Below, in pieces: positions 11,956-41,600 of a DNA stretch of 64,000 nucleotides. The stretch is taken from positions 8,792,126-8,856,125 of the forward strand of contig OX030958.1 in NCBI GenBank assembly GCA_943735955.1, written 5' to 3'. The translations under genes were made by a program, and so were the position numbers. Each line of letters begins with the position of its first letter. Position 1 is the first letter of the stretch. The notes below the pieces were generated by a model. The model was not told where the DNA came from, made no database searches, and saw only the letters and a list, made by a program, of their open reading frames with translations. This stretch comes from Piscicola geometra. Taxonomy: Eukaryota > Annelida > Clitellata > Hirudinida > Piscicolidae.

Positions 11956-14876
11956 TCACTTGCCCACTCGTCCCTTCCTCACTGGAAAATTCACATTGGT
12001 AAATGTTATAAATACTAAAACATTAAGAATTTACAGAAAAATAACGCACCAATAACATTTCATACACAATCAAACCGCCACGCCGCACCAACCGATCATA
12101 AGCACAACACACCACAGCATAACACCGCACGATCACAAGCACTGACCAGCATCGTTGTTCTCCTGCAAGGATTGGTCGACCGAGAGCCTTGCGCCTGCCA
12201 CCTCGAGGAAGACTCCGAAACGCAACAAGCTCCTGTGCAGTCAGTCAATCGTGACTGATCGTCTGCTTACTCATGACTGATGACTACCGTACAATACAAC
12301 GACGAGTTTTAAGAATTGTGGCGTAAACCCTAATGAGCTTCAAAACTATTCTAACAGCAATTATTGAAAGATATAAAATATTGATTATGATGATGATGAT
12401 GAAGATGATGGTGATGATGATGGCTCACTTGTTAGAACGCATAAGTTTTGCTATCTCCATTTCAGTCTTCACGCCCAAGACGTCTGGTCTCTGCAGTGGT
12501 GATGATAGTGATGCAACTCTTCTTCAATAATGTCGTCTCCTCAGCACTCCCCCCAACAAAGCCTGCACCTGGTTGGCCACTTTGAAGTCAGTCAGCACCT
12601 GCTGCTTGTTGATCGAGACGAGCAGTTGCGTGATCAGGTGACCACTGTTGGGAAGTCATTATTCTGTCTGTCTATCCATCTATCCATCCATCCATCTATC
12701 CATCCATCCATCCATCCATCCATCCATCCATCCATCCATCCATCCATCCATCCATCCATTCATTCATCCATCCATCCATCCATCCATCCATCCATCCATC
12801 TATCCATCCATACATCCATCATCAATCAATCCATGCATCCATGCCTCTACCCACCCATCCATTCATGCTTCCATCCATCCACCCATCCATCTATCGTCTT
12901 TAAAAATTCTTTCATCCTCATCATCAGCACCAAAAACCACCTTAGGAAGTTGCTCTCAACGTTGAGGTAGGTCAGAGTGGCATTCTGCTGCAGTGTCTCA
13001 ACAAGAAGCTGTTGTGTGGTGGTGTAGTGGGGTGGTGTGTGGTGGTGAGAGGTAAGATGTGTGATGTGGTGGTGTTGTGTGGTGGTGTTGTGTGGTGGTG
13101 TAGTGGGGTGGTGTGTGGTGGAGAGAGATGAGATGTGTGATGTGGTGGTGTTATGTGGTGCTGTAGTGTGGTGGTGTTTGGTGGTGAGAGATGAGATGTG
13201 TGATGTGGTGGTGTTATGTGGTGCTGTAGTGTGTGATGTGTGGTTGTGGGAGGTGAGATGTATAATGTGGTGGTGTATTGTGGTGATGTGTGCTGGTGTT
13301 ATGTGTAGTGCTATAGTGAAGTCTGGCGTAGGGAGCTTGACAGCAACGCATTTAAAAAACAAGAAAATAGAGCCGTAAAAAGACCCAAAAGACATGCCAC
13401 CTTGGCAGGGAAGTCGGTGAGGGCAGTGTTGCAGAGGTGGAGGCTGGTCAGGTGGGTGTTGTCCTTGAGGGCAGTGAACAGGTCGCTGAAGATGCTTGCT
13501 GGGATGTCCTGTGTTGAGGGTATTTATGCGGTCCTTATGTGATGTTTATGTGGCCTTTGTGTGATGATTAAGCTGCTTTTATGTCTGGTTTATGTGGCCC
13601 TTATAAATGTTTATGTGGCCTTTGTGTGATGTTTATGTGGCCTTTGTGTGATGTTTATGTGGCCTTTGTGTGATGTTTATGTGGCCTTTGTGTGATGTTT
13701 ATGTGGCCTTTGTGTGATGTTTATGTGGCCTTTGTGTGATGTTTATGTGGCCTTTGTGTGATGTTTATGTGGTGGCATGCTAAGCAACCTTGATGTTGTT
13801 GAAGTTGAGGGAGGTGAGGGTGGGGTCGTTGTCTTTGACTCGTTGCGTGCTGTCGAAGATGTTGGTGTTGTTGGGCGGTTCGTAGTCGAAGTGCTTGCAC
13901 GGTTCACACTTGGTGACAGCTGGGTGAATGGGTGGATTGGTGGGTGGATGGGTGGGTGGATGAGTAGGATAGATAGGTGAGTGGATGGGAGAGTTGTGAA
14001 GAGTTTTATTAGTTGAGATTTGGTAGTTTTTAATGGGTCGAACATTGCAGTCCTCCTGGCAAGTCCTTCGCCTGCTGTCCTGACACAAATGCATGGTGGT
14101 ACTGGCTCTGGTTCAGCATTCCGTGGAAGCCCAGGATGGCTGGAGGAAGAGGAGGAAGATGGGTGGGTGCTTTTAAGTTGATGTCTTTGGAAAACACAAG
14201 CACATCAACCTGCCAAGTCAACCAGCTCTTCCTCGGTGGCCTGTGCAAGAGCCTCGTCGAACGCTGTGTCCACCTCTGTCGTGCTCTCTTCCTTCTCTGC
14301 CTCCTTCGCCTTCCACACTTTTCCTGCCAAAAGAATAGAGTGAAAATGTCTGATCTGGTCAGAAATAACTTGCAGACATAAACAAAAAAGCAGGCAAACT
14401 TATCACATACACACAAACAGAGTGACTTGCAGACAAACAGACAGACACCTCTGGTCTCCTTGACATAGGGTCTGTTGTTTGCCCAGTCTGCTTCATTGGC
14501 TGCCTTCTTCTCCAGGTAGTCGAGCAACTTTTGTCTATCGAACGGACCAGTGGCAGTTTTGTCGGTGCGGTAGCGACACCTGTCTGAAGGTGCAATACAA
14601 GGGTCCTGATGGGTGGATTGAAAAGCATTTATTGTCCGAGTTTTATAAATCGATGTTATATACCAAAAATTTTATTTTTAAATAAAATTTAAAAAAATTA
14701 CTTATAAAATTAAAGACACCTACATCTGGGTCAACAAGCTCAACTTGCAGCTCCTCAAGCTCCTCCACAGAAAGCTTTGAAAGGAGGTCATCAATTTCCT
14801 GGTCTTTGATCATCCTTGAAGAGTCATATGAGGCCGTCATCTCTGAGACAAGTGAATCTGTTAGTTGTGAGCTCAT
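11956..14876 (-). CDS. TMOD: tropomodulin (pointed-end actin-capping protein), complete
   Basis: Eleven exons: 14724-14876, 14449-14605, 14210-14323, 14044-14139, 13789-13919, 13401-13508, 12941-13008, 12569-12644, 12429-12490, 12147-12232, 11956-11981; 1,077 nt, 358 residues, the usual length of the family. Markers in order: [20 protein letters not shown] (first tropomyosin/actin-binding helix), [55 protein letters not shown] (start of the leucine-rich repeats), [34 protein letters not shown] and a basic C terminus VRKGRVGK. Tropomodulin caps the slow-growing end of actin filaments together with tropomyosin in muscle and cell cortex. All splice phases agree and all donors are GT. Introns 4-7 hold simple repeats. 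With the calponin-like gene this is the second actin-filament gene within 10 kb, but on the other strand. Confidence 0.97.
12661..12895. repeat. (CATC)n array, tropomodulin intron 7
   Basis: Degenerate tetranucleotide array of TCCA/CATC units filling most of the intron between exons at 12941-13008 and 12569-12644. Confidence 0.95.
13012..13320. repeat. GTGGTG-type minisatellite, tropomodulin intron 6
   Basis: Degenerate units such as TGTGATGTGGTGGTGTTATG, G/T-rich on + and C/A-rich in the transcript. It starts next to the acceptor of exon 7. Confidence 0.9.
13535..13775. repeat. 22-bp minisatellite, tropomodulin intron 5
   Basis: Nearly perfect copies of a 22-bp unit containing TTTATGTGGCCTTTGTGTGA; about seven are adjacent (13607-13770) and more diverged ones lie to the left. 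Confidence 0.95.
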
Positions 14877-15209
14877 TGGTAAATTTTCCTTTTAATCATA
14901 CTTTCATATTTGAATGATCTAACCCTGAACTTAATTTAGCATTTGAAGTATTTAAATTATATAAAGATCTATTGAATTTTCTAATATATATAACTATAAT
15001 TTTTGTTGCTTATTTCTTAGGTCTATCACCTATAATTGTTATAAAAAATTGAAATCATTTTTATTAATAATTTTACTAATACTCTTTTTTTTAATTCATT
15101 GAAATACAAGTTACTTGATCAAGTTAATATTGTGTTCCGGTATATATAAAAAATATGAATCAAATGTGAAGAATTTGTAATTCAAAAACTTATAATATTT
15201 CATTATTAA

Positions 15210-15636
15210 GGTAAAACTGCTCTGTAGTACCTTAATTTATTCACAACTATTAGACTCCTCCCACTTTGAAATGACCCAGTTTTATTTTGTAAGCTTAATT
15301 TATTTTAGTATTAATAAAAACTAAATATGTGAATTGTATTTATATTAGAATTTATTAAAACAAAAAATAAATTAATTATGTATTTATTTATATATTTTAT
15401 CTAAACACTTTCGAAAAGTATATTTTCAAAACCTGTCAAAGTGTTATTAAAATAATTATAACAGACAAAATGCAGTTATTATTATTTTTAAAATCAATTT
15501 ACATGAATTCTTTGTAAAAATTCAGTATTTAAAATGCGTTTAATAATTTTACTTTTTAACTAGGTTATTTCAGATGTCAACAAAAAATAGTAGGAGGAGT
15601 CGTGAATAAATTAAGGTACTACAGAGCAGTTTTACC
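15210..15636. mobile_element. MITE with 35-bp terminal inverted repeats and 9-bp target-site duplication
   Basis: The first 35 bases (starting GGTAAAACTGCTCTGTAGTA) are the exact reverse complement of the last 35. A further short inverted stretch (GACTCCTCC) lies just inside. Both ends are flanked by CATTATTAA (15201-15209 and 15637-15645). The 427-bp interior is AT-rich with no protein, so it is a non-autonomous DNA transposon. A 9-bp duplication fits Mutator-like or Merlin-like elements; hAT-like ends usually give 8 bp. Perfect ends suggest recent movement. It sits upstream of tropomodulin, outside any coding region. Confidence 0.9.
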
Positions 15637-15645
15637 CATTATTAA

Positions 15646-15926
15646 TATTCATATATCGATAGAAATACCTTATACTATAGGGCTTATAGACTTTTCCTAA
15701 AAAGCAAGTGTAACTAAACATTTAATAAATTTATGTTGTTAAATGAGTAGTTTTCATTAAAAGTAAACTTAGATCTTTTGAACTCTAGCAATTATTTTTC
15801 AAAAAACATCAGTCTAAAAAAGGTTGCATATGGTATGTCAGTTAATGTATAAGGAAAAGACTGTTGTGCCTAAACTGAAAATTTAATCAGAAATGTCCAT
15901 TACATAGATATCCTCATATACCTATA
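15646..15926. other. unique AT-rich spacer between the MITE and the hAT element
   Basis: No gene or repeat recognised. Confidence 0.4.
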
Positions 15927-16384
15927 GTCTATAGCAGGGTTTCCCAACCGGTGGGGCCGGCCTCCCTTAGGGAGGCCAAATGATCTTTTAGAAGAGGCCA
16001 ACTAAGGTGTTCTATTTACATGTATTTTATAAATTTATATAATTTTATAAAGTTTTGTTAAATCACAAAATTTTAATCATGCTAAAAAAGATTTTTTGAA
16101 TACTATATGAAATTTGTTTTTGCGTAACGGCTTTCCATATTGTATTTATTTGAATAAGGATTTGCACATTTCTGTTTTCATAAATCCCTCATTTTCTTTT
16201 TTCGCGTTTTTTGAGATACCCTGCATGAGTTTCTTTTTCAATAAAATTAATAAAATAAGACAATTAATTGAATAATTTAACTAAAAAATTTGGTCTGCTG
16301 TTACTGGTAATTTATATTTGTGATTTTTTAATTGTTTCAGTTCTTTTTAAAATATGTGTTTTTTTTCATTTTCAGTTTTCAATA

Positions 16385-18180
16385 ATGTCGAAAAAACGTT
16401 GCTATGACAAAACCTACGTTGCGTTTGGATTCACGACTATTACTGAAAAAGATGGCACTGAAAAGCCATAATGTTTCTTATGCGGAGCAGTATATTGTAA
16501 TGATAGAATGAGACCAGCAAAGTTAAGCCACCACTTAGAAACCAAACATCTTGGAAATGTCAACGACAACCTGGATACCTTCAAACTGAAGCGAGCTAGA
16601 TTTCAAGCCACTGGAACATTAAAAAATGTTGGATTTGCTCAACCAAAGAAACCACTTCCTGAGGCTTCTTACAAAGTTGCCTATTTGATTGCTAAAAAAA
16701 GAAAACCACATACAATTGGAGAAACCTTAACAAAACCCTGTGCGCTTGAAATGGTGGAGTTAATTCTTGGAAAAAAAGAAAGAAAACAGGTTGAAGAAAT
16801 TCCACTTTCTAATAATGTTATTTGTTCCAGAATAGCAGATCTTTCAAATTATATCTTGGACCAAGTTATGTCAGAACTGAAAAGTAGTTCTTTTAATATT
16901 TTTATGCAACTTGATGAAACCACAGATGTATCAATGTGTTTCCAGCTTTTAGTGTATGTTCGTTATGTATGTAATTTTAAAATTTTAAAATTAAAGAAGA
17001 ATTTTTATTTTGCCAACTACTTAAGACAACTAGTAAAGCTGCAGATGTTTTTCAAATCATTGCAATTTTCTTTGAAAGAAATGAATTTAGTTGGTTGACA
17101 AAATTACATTCAGTCTGTACTGATGGAGCACCAAGTATGTTGGGTAACAAATCTGGATTGGCTGCCTTAATCAAAGTTAATTCTCCACAGACACTTGTAA
17201 CTCATTGCATGCTCCATCGCCATGCTCTAGCTGTGAAGACATTACCAGCAAAGCTTCAGTCTGTCATGTTTACAGCGATCAAAATAGTCAATTTTATACG
17301 ATCAAGAGCAGTAAACCATCGTTTATTCAAAGTTTCATGCCAAGAACTTGGTTCTGAATACGATGTCTTGCTATATTACACAGAAGTCAGGTGGTTAAGC
17401 AAAGGAAAGGTATTTTCAAGACTAATGGACCTGAAAGATGAGGTGTCTTCATTTTTGCAAGAAAAAGAAAAAACGCTAGCAGGTGACTTTGAGAAGACTG
17501 ATTTCATAGTTAATATGGCATATTTAGCTGATCTGTTCACACTCTTAAATGAATTTAATCTTTGTTTGCAAGGACCAGAAATGACAATAATTGACGCCAA
17601 TGAAAAATTAGTATGATTTTTAAATAAGCTTTCATTGTACAAAAAAAGAGTAGAAGCTGAAAACCTTGCAAATTTTCCATACCTAGCTGATGTTTTAAGT
17701 AGCAGTGGAAACAAATCAATGCCTGTTGAAATAAAAAAAGAAATTATACAACATATCACAACTCTCCAACTATCATTTGAGCGTTATTTTGATACTAAAA
17801 ATTTGGAAAATAATCTTTGGATACGAAATCCGTTCATTATTGGCTTGGATAGTGTTGCTGATGAAGAAGAAATAAAGGAAGATTTAATTGATCTTCGATC
17901 AAAAGAGTTGGTAAAAGCTGAATTCAATTCCAAAGGATTGGCAGAGTTTTGGTGCAGTCTAAAAGAAATATACCAAAATTTTTTTTTTAAATCCATGGCA
18001 GCTCTGATTCCATTTTCGACCACCTACTTATGTGAAAAAGGGTTTTCTACATTAGTATCTATCAAGACTAAAGATATAAATAGATTGGATGCCTCGAATG
18101 ATATGAGGGTATCTCTTTCTAATACAGAACCTCGATTTCATCTTCTCTGTGATGGAAAACAGCAACAATCATCTCATTAA
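16385..18180 (+). pseudogene. hAT transposase, ZBED5/SCAND3 type, disrupted
   Basis: Reads MSKKRCYDKTYVAFGF at the start, a BED-type zinc finger (CFLCG ... LSHHLETKH) and catalytic-core motifs FMQLDETTDVS, SVCTDGAPSMLG and TEVRWLSKGKV. It ends with the C-terminal dimerisation block TTYLCEKGFSTLVSIKTK. Three lesions are seen: an in-frame TAA at 16469-16471, a frame shift in an A/T-rich stretch near 16,970-17,000, and an in-frame TGA at 17614-17616. Everything else is in order, so the element died fairly recently. Transposases of this type have been domesticated in vertebrates; the lesions argue against that here. Confidence 0.93.
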
Positions 18181-18198
18181 GCTTCAATAACACTCAAT

Positions 18199-18567
18199 TG
18201 TGATTACCCAGGCCATCACCTTGTTCAGTCATCAAATGATTATCTTATAAAACTTCACTGGCTTCCTATAGATTTTCGAATATCCTTTAAAATAGCCATC
18301 ACTACATTCAAAATTTTTCAAACTTCAATACCGTCATATCTCAGCAAACTCATAACTAAAAAAACATCAAACAAACAACTGCGTTCATCTTCATCTCTTC
18401 TCCTCAACCAAGAATCCACTAAAAACAACATCTCAAAAAGAGCATTCCGTCACGCAGCTCCAACAACTCGGAATGCCCTTCCACCTGCACTTCGCAACAT
18501 CAATCAATTTTCGACTTTCAAAGCCAAACTGAAAACTCATTATTTTAACTCAGCTTATCACTCATAA
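18199..18567 (+). mobile_element. 5'-truncated LINE: reverse-transcriptase C-terminal tail nested in the hAT element
   Basis: One uninterrupted frame contains LHWLPIDFRISFKI, PSYLSKLI, LRSSSS, RAFRHAAPTTRNALPPALR and FKAKLKTHYF, ending at TAA 18565-18567. This is the well-known conserved tail after the polymerase domain of CR1/L2/Rex1-like non-LTR retrotransposons. It starts abruptly after the transposase stop and is followed by about 200 bp of AT-rich sequence before the hAT end. Its frame is intact although the host transposase is broken. The left junction is not exactly defined. Confidence 0.85.
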
Positions 18568-18874
18568 TAATTACTCCATGCTACTCTTTGCTTTCCTTTT
18601 AATAACATTACTATAATAATTATTTTTATTTCTTTATTGCATGCAAAAACGACAATTATTATTATTAATAACATTTTATAAATTAACAAACCTTACATAA
18701 ACCTTATTATTATGAACAATGCTAATTTTAATTAAATCTTTCTGAATAAAAATTGTTATAACAAATTGATTTTTTTCTCAATTATTGACGACGGGATTTG
18801 GGGAGGCCAAGTTACCATTAGGACTTTTTTAGGGAGGCCAACACTGAAAAAGGTTGGGAAACACTGGTCTATAG

Positions 18875-19184
18875 GCTATAGGCTATAGTAACACACTGGT
18901 CCATCCATAGGTATAATTTCTTTATTTGATAGATTATTCCATATTCATTATGGCCAAATAATCAATAAGATCAGATATGAATATCAAATAAATTATAAAA
19001 CATCTTTCGTTTTAAAAATTTATTGGAAATATATTATTTAGAATGTATATAATACTATTTTTTAAAACTCAACTAAAAATTATTTTTTTTAAGTGCAAAA
19101 ATAAAAAATAATTTATGGTTTGTATGAAATGAGTTCAGCTCTAGCAGAAAAGCTTGATAGAGAACAGTGATAAAATAATGCAGA
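18875..19184. other. intergenic 3' flank of MED23
   Basis: AT-rich; TTTATT at 18921-18926 and 19019-19024 (AATAAA on -) are candidate polyadenylation signals for MED23. Nothing else seen. Confidence 0.4.
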
Positions 19185-37494
<18,310 letters not shown>

Positions 37495-38642
37495 ATTAAC
37501 TTCAATTGAAACTAATTCTAACAACTTTTAAGTACCTAAATCCTTATTAACAAAGCTTGTTCCCACACACTTGTAAAGTTTACAATGTAAACTCTTGAAA
37601 GTTTCAAGTTGAAACTAAAACCAAACTAAAAAAGTAAATGACTTAATTGCAACATGAAACAAAACTGATCCCTTTTAATAAAATTAAATATTTTCTCAAT
37701 GATAAAACTTCAAGATTTAATTAATACCAAGAAAGCTTTTAAAGCCAGAAAAATTGTGCATTTGAATAAATTTACTTTTACTCAAATGAATGTCTAACAG
37801 CCTATTATAATGCCGGTTGCGGAAATACTTTGACACATTATTTCAAGTGATAGATCATAACTATATACCTATAGTAATATATATATATAGATATATATAT
37901 GATATAAATATATATATATAATCATAACTAATGCTGCATTTTTCCAAACAGGCTAACAACCATATATTTTATTTATTCATTTACACTTAGTTGCTTTCAC
38001 TCAAGCCTTCATGTCAAACCCATTTTTCTCTTCTCGCACCCGTTTTATTTGTTACTCAATCAATCAATCAATCACTAATGATTTGTATAGCGCCCTTTAC
38101 TAAGTGAAAAAAAACGCTCGTTACTCTTATACTTTGACAGGTAGTTTAACTAGAGCTGCACAGTGAACCCAATGACTATTGATTATTGAAAATAATACTT
38201 GCAGCAAACTTGGAATAGTAGTCAGTTGAGTTATGCCATTCAGATATACTGATAAAACTTTTATTCCTTTATTAATTCATTTCCTCATTATTGGCTTATT
38301 AGTCCATTAATTCGATCAATCGTTCATTTACACAGGAACCAATGCATTAACTCAATATAAACTGATTATGTAACTGAATAGCATACCTACTAATTAATAT
38401 GTCATTAAACAATAAATATATCAAGAATGCGGCCTTGAAACTTCCCAGAGGGGTTCCTATAGTGACGATTGAGCGCCAGATTCTTCATCCACCTGAGGGA
38501 GCGAGGTACGCAGTATGTTAAGTCAGAATCGACGGCTAGAAATAATTGTTATAAATAGCTTTTATGTAAAAAAAAATAGGATAAAAACTTTGAAGGTTTT
38601 TCTTAATTTGCTCTACCAACCTCATCCAAACAAGGCCAACAA
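37495..38642. other. intergenic between GBF1 stop and MED23 start
   Basis: Should hold the MED23 promoter and the GBF1 3' end. An AT-repeat patch lies at 37,875-37,922. A CAATCAATCA run with TTTGTATAGCGCCCTTTA is at 38,053-38,103. TTTATT at 38,260-38,273 (AATAAA on -) fits a GBF1 polyadenylation signal. No additional gene seen. Confidence 0.45.
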
Positions 38643-41600
38643 CTAAACAACCACACCACCACAAGCCTGATTGACATCTTCAAGAGTATCTTCAAGCACA
38701 ACAGCCTCATTAGCGGTAGCAGCAGCGGGCGTCAGCGAGCCACCACCGCTGGCGTGCAGTGCTTGCTGGTCCAGGATCAAGGGAAGACCCTCTCTGGGCT
38801 GGTAGTCGGCCAGGTTGTCGAGTGGCGTGTGTAGGATGTAGTGAGAAGTTGGCAGTGGAATCGAACTCATGAAGTCGTTGCCTTTGCTGGCTTCTGTGGC
38901 GTGGTGGGGTGCAAGGGTGCATAGAGGAATCTTGTTATTCGATTGATTGTTCTTCGTATAAATGCGGGTTCTTGTAATAATATTCGAATAATTGTATTTA
39001 GTGGTCTAGTAACTTTATAAATTGTTAATTATAGTGATTCCTAACTGGTTACCAGCTTCATGGAGAGATGGAGAATGGAGTGGAGGTGAAGAGGGTGCTT
39101 GCTGTTGTTGATGTTGTTGTGGCGGTAGAGTTGATGAGTGTTGTTGTTGTTGTTGAGATGTTGTTGGCGACCCTTCTGTGCTTTGTGGAGGCTGTTGGGG
39201 CTGGTATGCTTGTTGTAGTTCTTGTTGTGGTGATTCGAGTGGAGCTCGATCTGGCACCTCCTTGCAAGTCGACTGAAACTTTTTGTTTTCTGCAACAAAT
39301 TACAAAAATTCCGCGAGTTCCCACTTGATCAAATCGATTTGTTTAACAATTGGTGAAAAGTGGTTCATGTTAGCCCAAACTAAAAAGGAACCACATAAGC
39401 CCGTACACAATACAAATAAATTTATTTACAATTGGTGAAAAAGAATTTATAGTAGCTTATACTAGAAGACAGCGCAAAAACACAATTCTACACAGCAGCA
39501 CACAAACACATACACTACAAGAGGACAGCTCACAAAAACACACACCCCACAAACACACACACCCCACAAACACACACACCCCACAAACACACACACCCCA
39601 CAAACACACACACCCCACAAACAAACACACACCACCAGCAGCAGCAGCAGGAGGCGTAGGCTCATGGGGCTTGAAGACCTCCTCTCTGAGGTGTGGCAGG
39701 AAGAGGTTGATGCGGTCCCATGTGAGACTCCACAGCTCGGAACAGGCCTCAGCGTCCTCCTTCAGGATGCCTGCCGTCTGCATCACCAACAACATGTTCT
39801 TCAGCGACTCTGGAATCGCCTCCAGCTGGCGTGGAAGGGTGTGGTGTGTGCGTTTTTGAGGTCTGGTTCTTATTAGTGTGGCTCTTTGTGAAGTGGCTTA
39901 GTGTGATTTAAAAAATTGCGCTGTAATCGTTTTAGGTTTGACGTGTTTTTTTGTTTTTTTGTTGTTGTTTTTTGTTTTTTTTGGTCTTACTGTTCACAGC
40001 CTGATAGACGCAGGCCATGTTACAATGGTTCTGAGAACCATGATAAACCGCATTTCAGTCTGCTTAAACAACTAAAATATTTCTTTTTAAAGTTGCAAGA
40101 TAACTAAAAAAAGTTAAAAAATAAATTAAAAAGTGGAAAGCGACTATAGAGTATAAAGGAGTCACCAGGAGGTCGCTGTGGTCGGCGTGCATGTACTTGT
40201 GCATGAAGTCGAGGATGGTGAACCAGAGGGCCGTGAAGGTGGGCAGGCTCAGAAGGGGGGTTAGGTGCTGTAGGAAGACCTGTGGGTATGTGCAGTGGTG
40301 GTGGTGGTTGGTGGTGGTCATGGTGATTATGGATATCTAAAGAAAGGGTGAGATGCGCTTATAAGGTCTTGAGATATGTTAACACAACAATAAACCCAAT
40401 GAAAAAGTATAAATGACTATTTAAATAAAACTCAAAGAAAAAAAAACAGAAAAAAACAAGGGAAATAAAATGAGAAACTACGACGGCAAAACGACCTACC
40501 TTGCAAAGTAGGGCGGATGCACGCATGCGAGTCTCCTCGGCGCCTGCCTTGTCGCATGGGCTGAGGTTCTGGAGCAGGAGACTCAAGAGGGGGAACAACA
40601 CCTGCAGTCGTTCGATGAGGCAGCGTTTGGTGGTAGTGGTGGTTTCAGTTTGGTGGGGGTGGTTTCATTTTGGTGGGGGTTTCAGTTTGGTGAGGGTGGT
40701 TTAATTGGTGGTGGTGGTTTCAGTTTGGTGGTGGTTTCAGTTTGGTGGGGGTGGTTTCAGTTTGGTGGGGGTGGTTTCAGTTTGGTGGGGGTGGTTTCAG
40801 TTTGGTGGGGGTTTCCGTTTAATTTATTGGTATCAACAAAAACTTCGAAAAAATGTAATAGGATAAAAGTCCTTCGTGAACACATAAAAAAACAACACCC
40901 ACCCTGCTGAAGCAGTCCTCCCACTCAGAGGCACTGAGCACTTGAAGGTCGTGGACGAGGAGGGCCCGCTGGAGGTAGGTGAGGGCCTGGTTGCGCACCT
41001 GCTTGCGAGTGTCACAACACAAGCGAGCTATGCCTGGATGGGTGGGAAGGAAGAGAGTTTGGTGAAGGTGGGAGTTGGAAAGGTGTTTGAATGATGATGA
41101 TGACTTTGCTGAATTAATAAAAAAGCACTATATAAATATATTTTATTGATTGATTGACTGAGTTGATTGTTGAATGAAGAAAAGAAAGACAAAAAAGATG
41201 AACGGACCTTGCAGCAATGGGCACCAGCACGACGACCACAAGGACACTTGAGTCACTTTGGTTTGCCTGCCCCCCTCACCATCAACCTCACCCACCACAA
41301 CCTCCTCCTCCACAGCTGCAGTGACAGCAGCAGCACCAGCCTCAACCACACCACCTGCCTCATCTTTTTCATCCTTCATGCGTTCGTCAGACCAGCTCTT
41401 GAAGATGGTGGCTGCCCTGGTGTGCAGGGTGTGCATCAGGTCGAGCAGCTGGATCGAGATGGTCTGGTACGCATCGGCGTTGTCGTCGTCTTCGTCGTCT
41501 GAATGCCTGCTCTCCTTCGATGCGACCAGGTGGGAGGGCGATGAGCGCGACTTGCGCATCAAGGCCTCCTTCTTCGACTTTGACTTGCCCGCCTTCGAGT

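Larger units (their letters stand above)
15935..18866 (+). mobile_element. hAT-superfamily DNA transposon (ZBED5-like), inactive
   Basis: Terminal inverted repeats CAGGGTTTCCCAACC (left) and, on the right, the reverse complement of CAGTGTTTCCCAACC. GGAGGCC subterminal repeats are present near both ends. It is flanked by the 8-bp duplication GTCTATAG at 15927-15934 and 18867-18874, the length expected for hAT insertion. It carries a broken transposase (16385-18180) and a LINE tail (18199-18567). It lies between tropomodulin and MED23. Confidence 0.95.
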
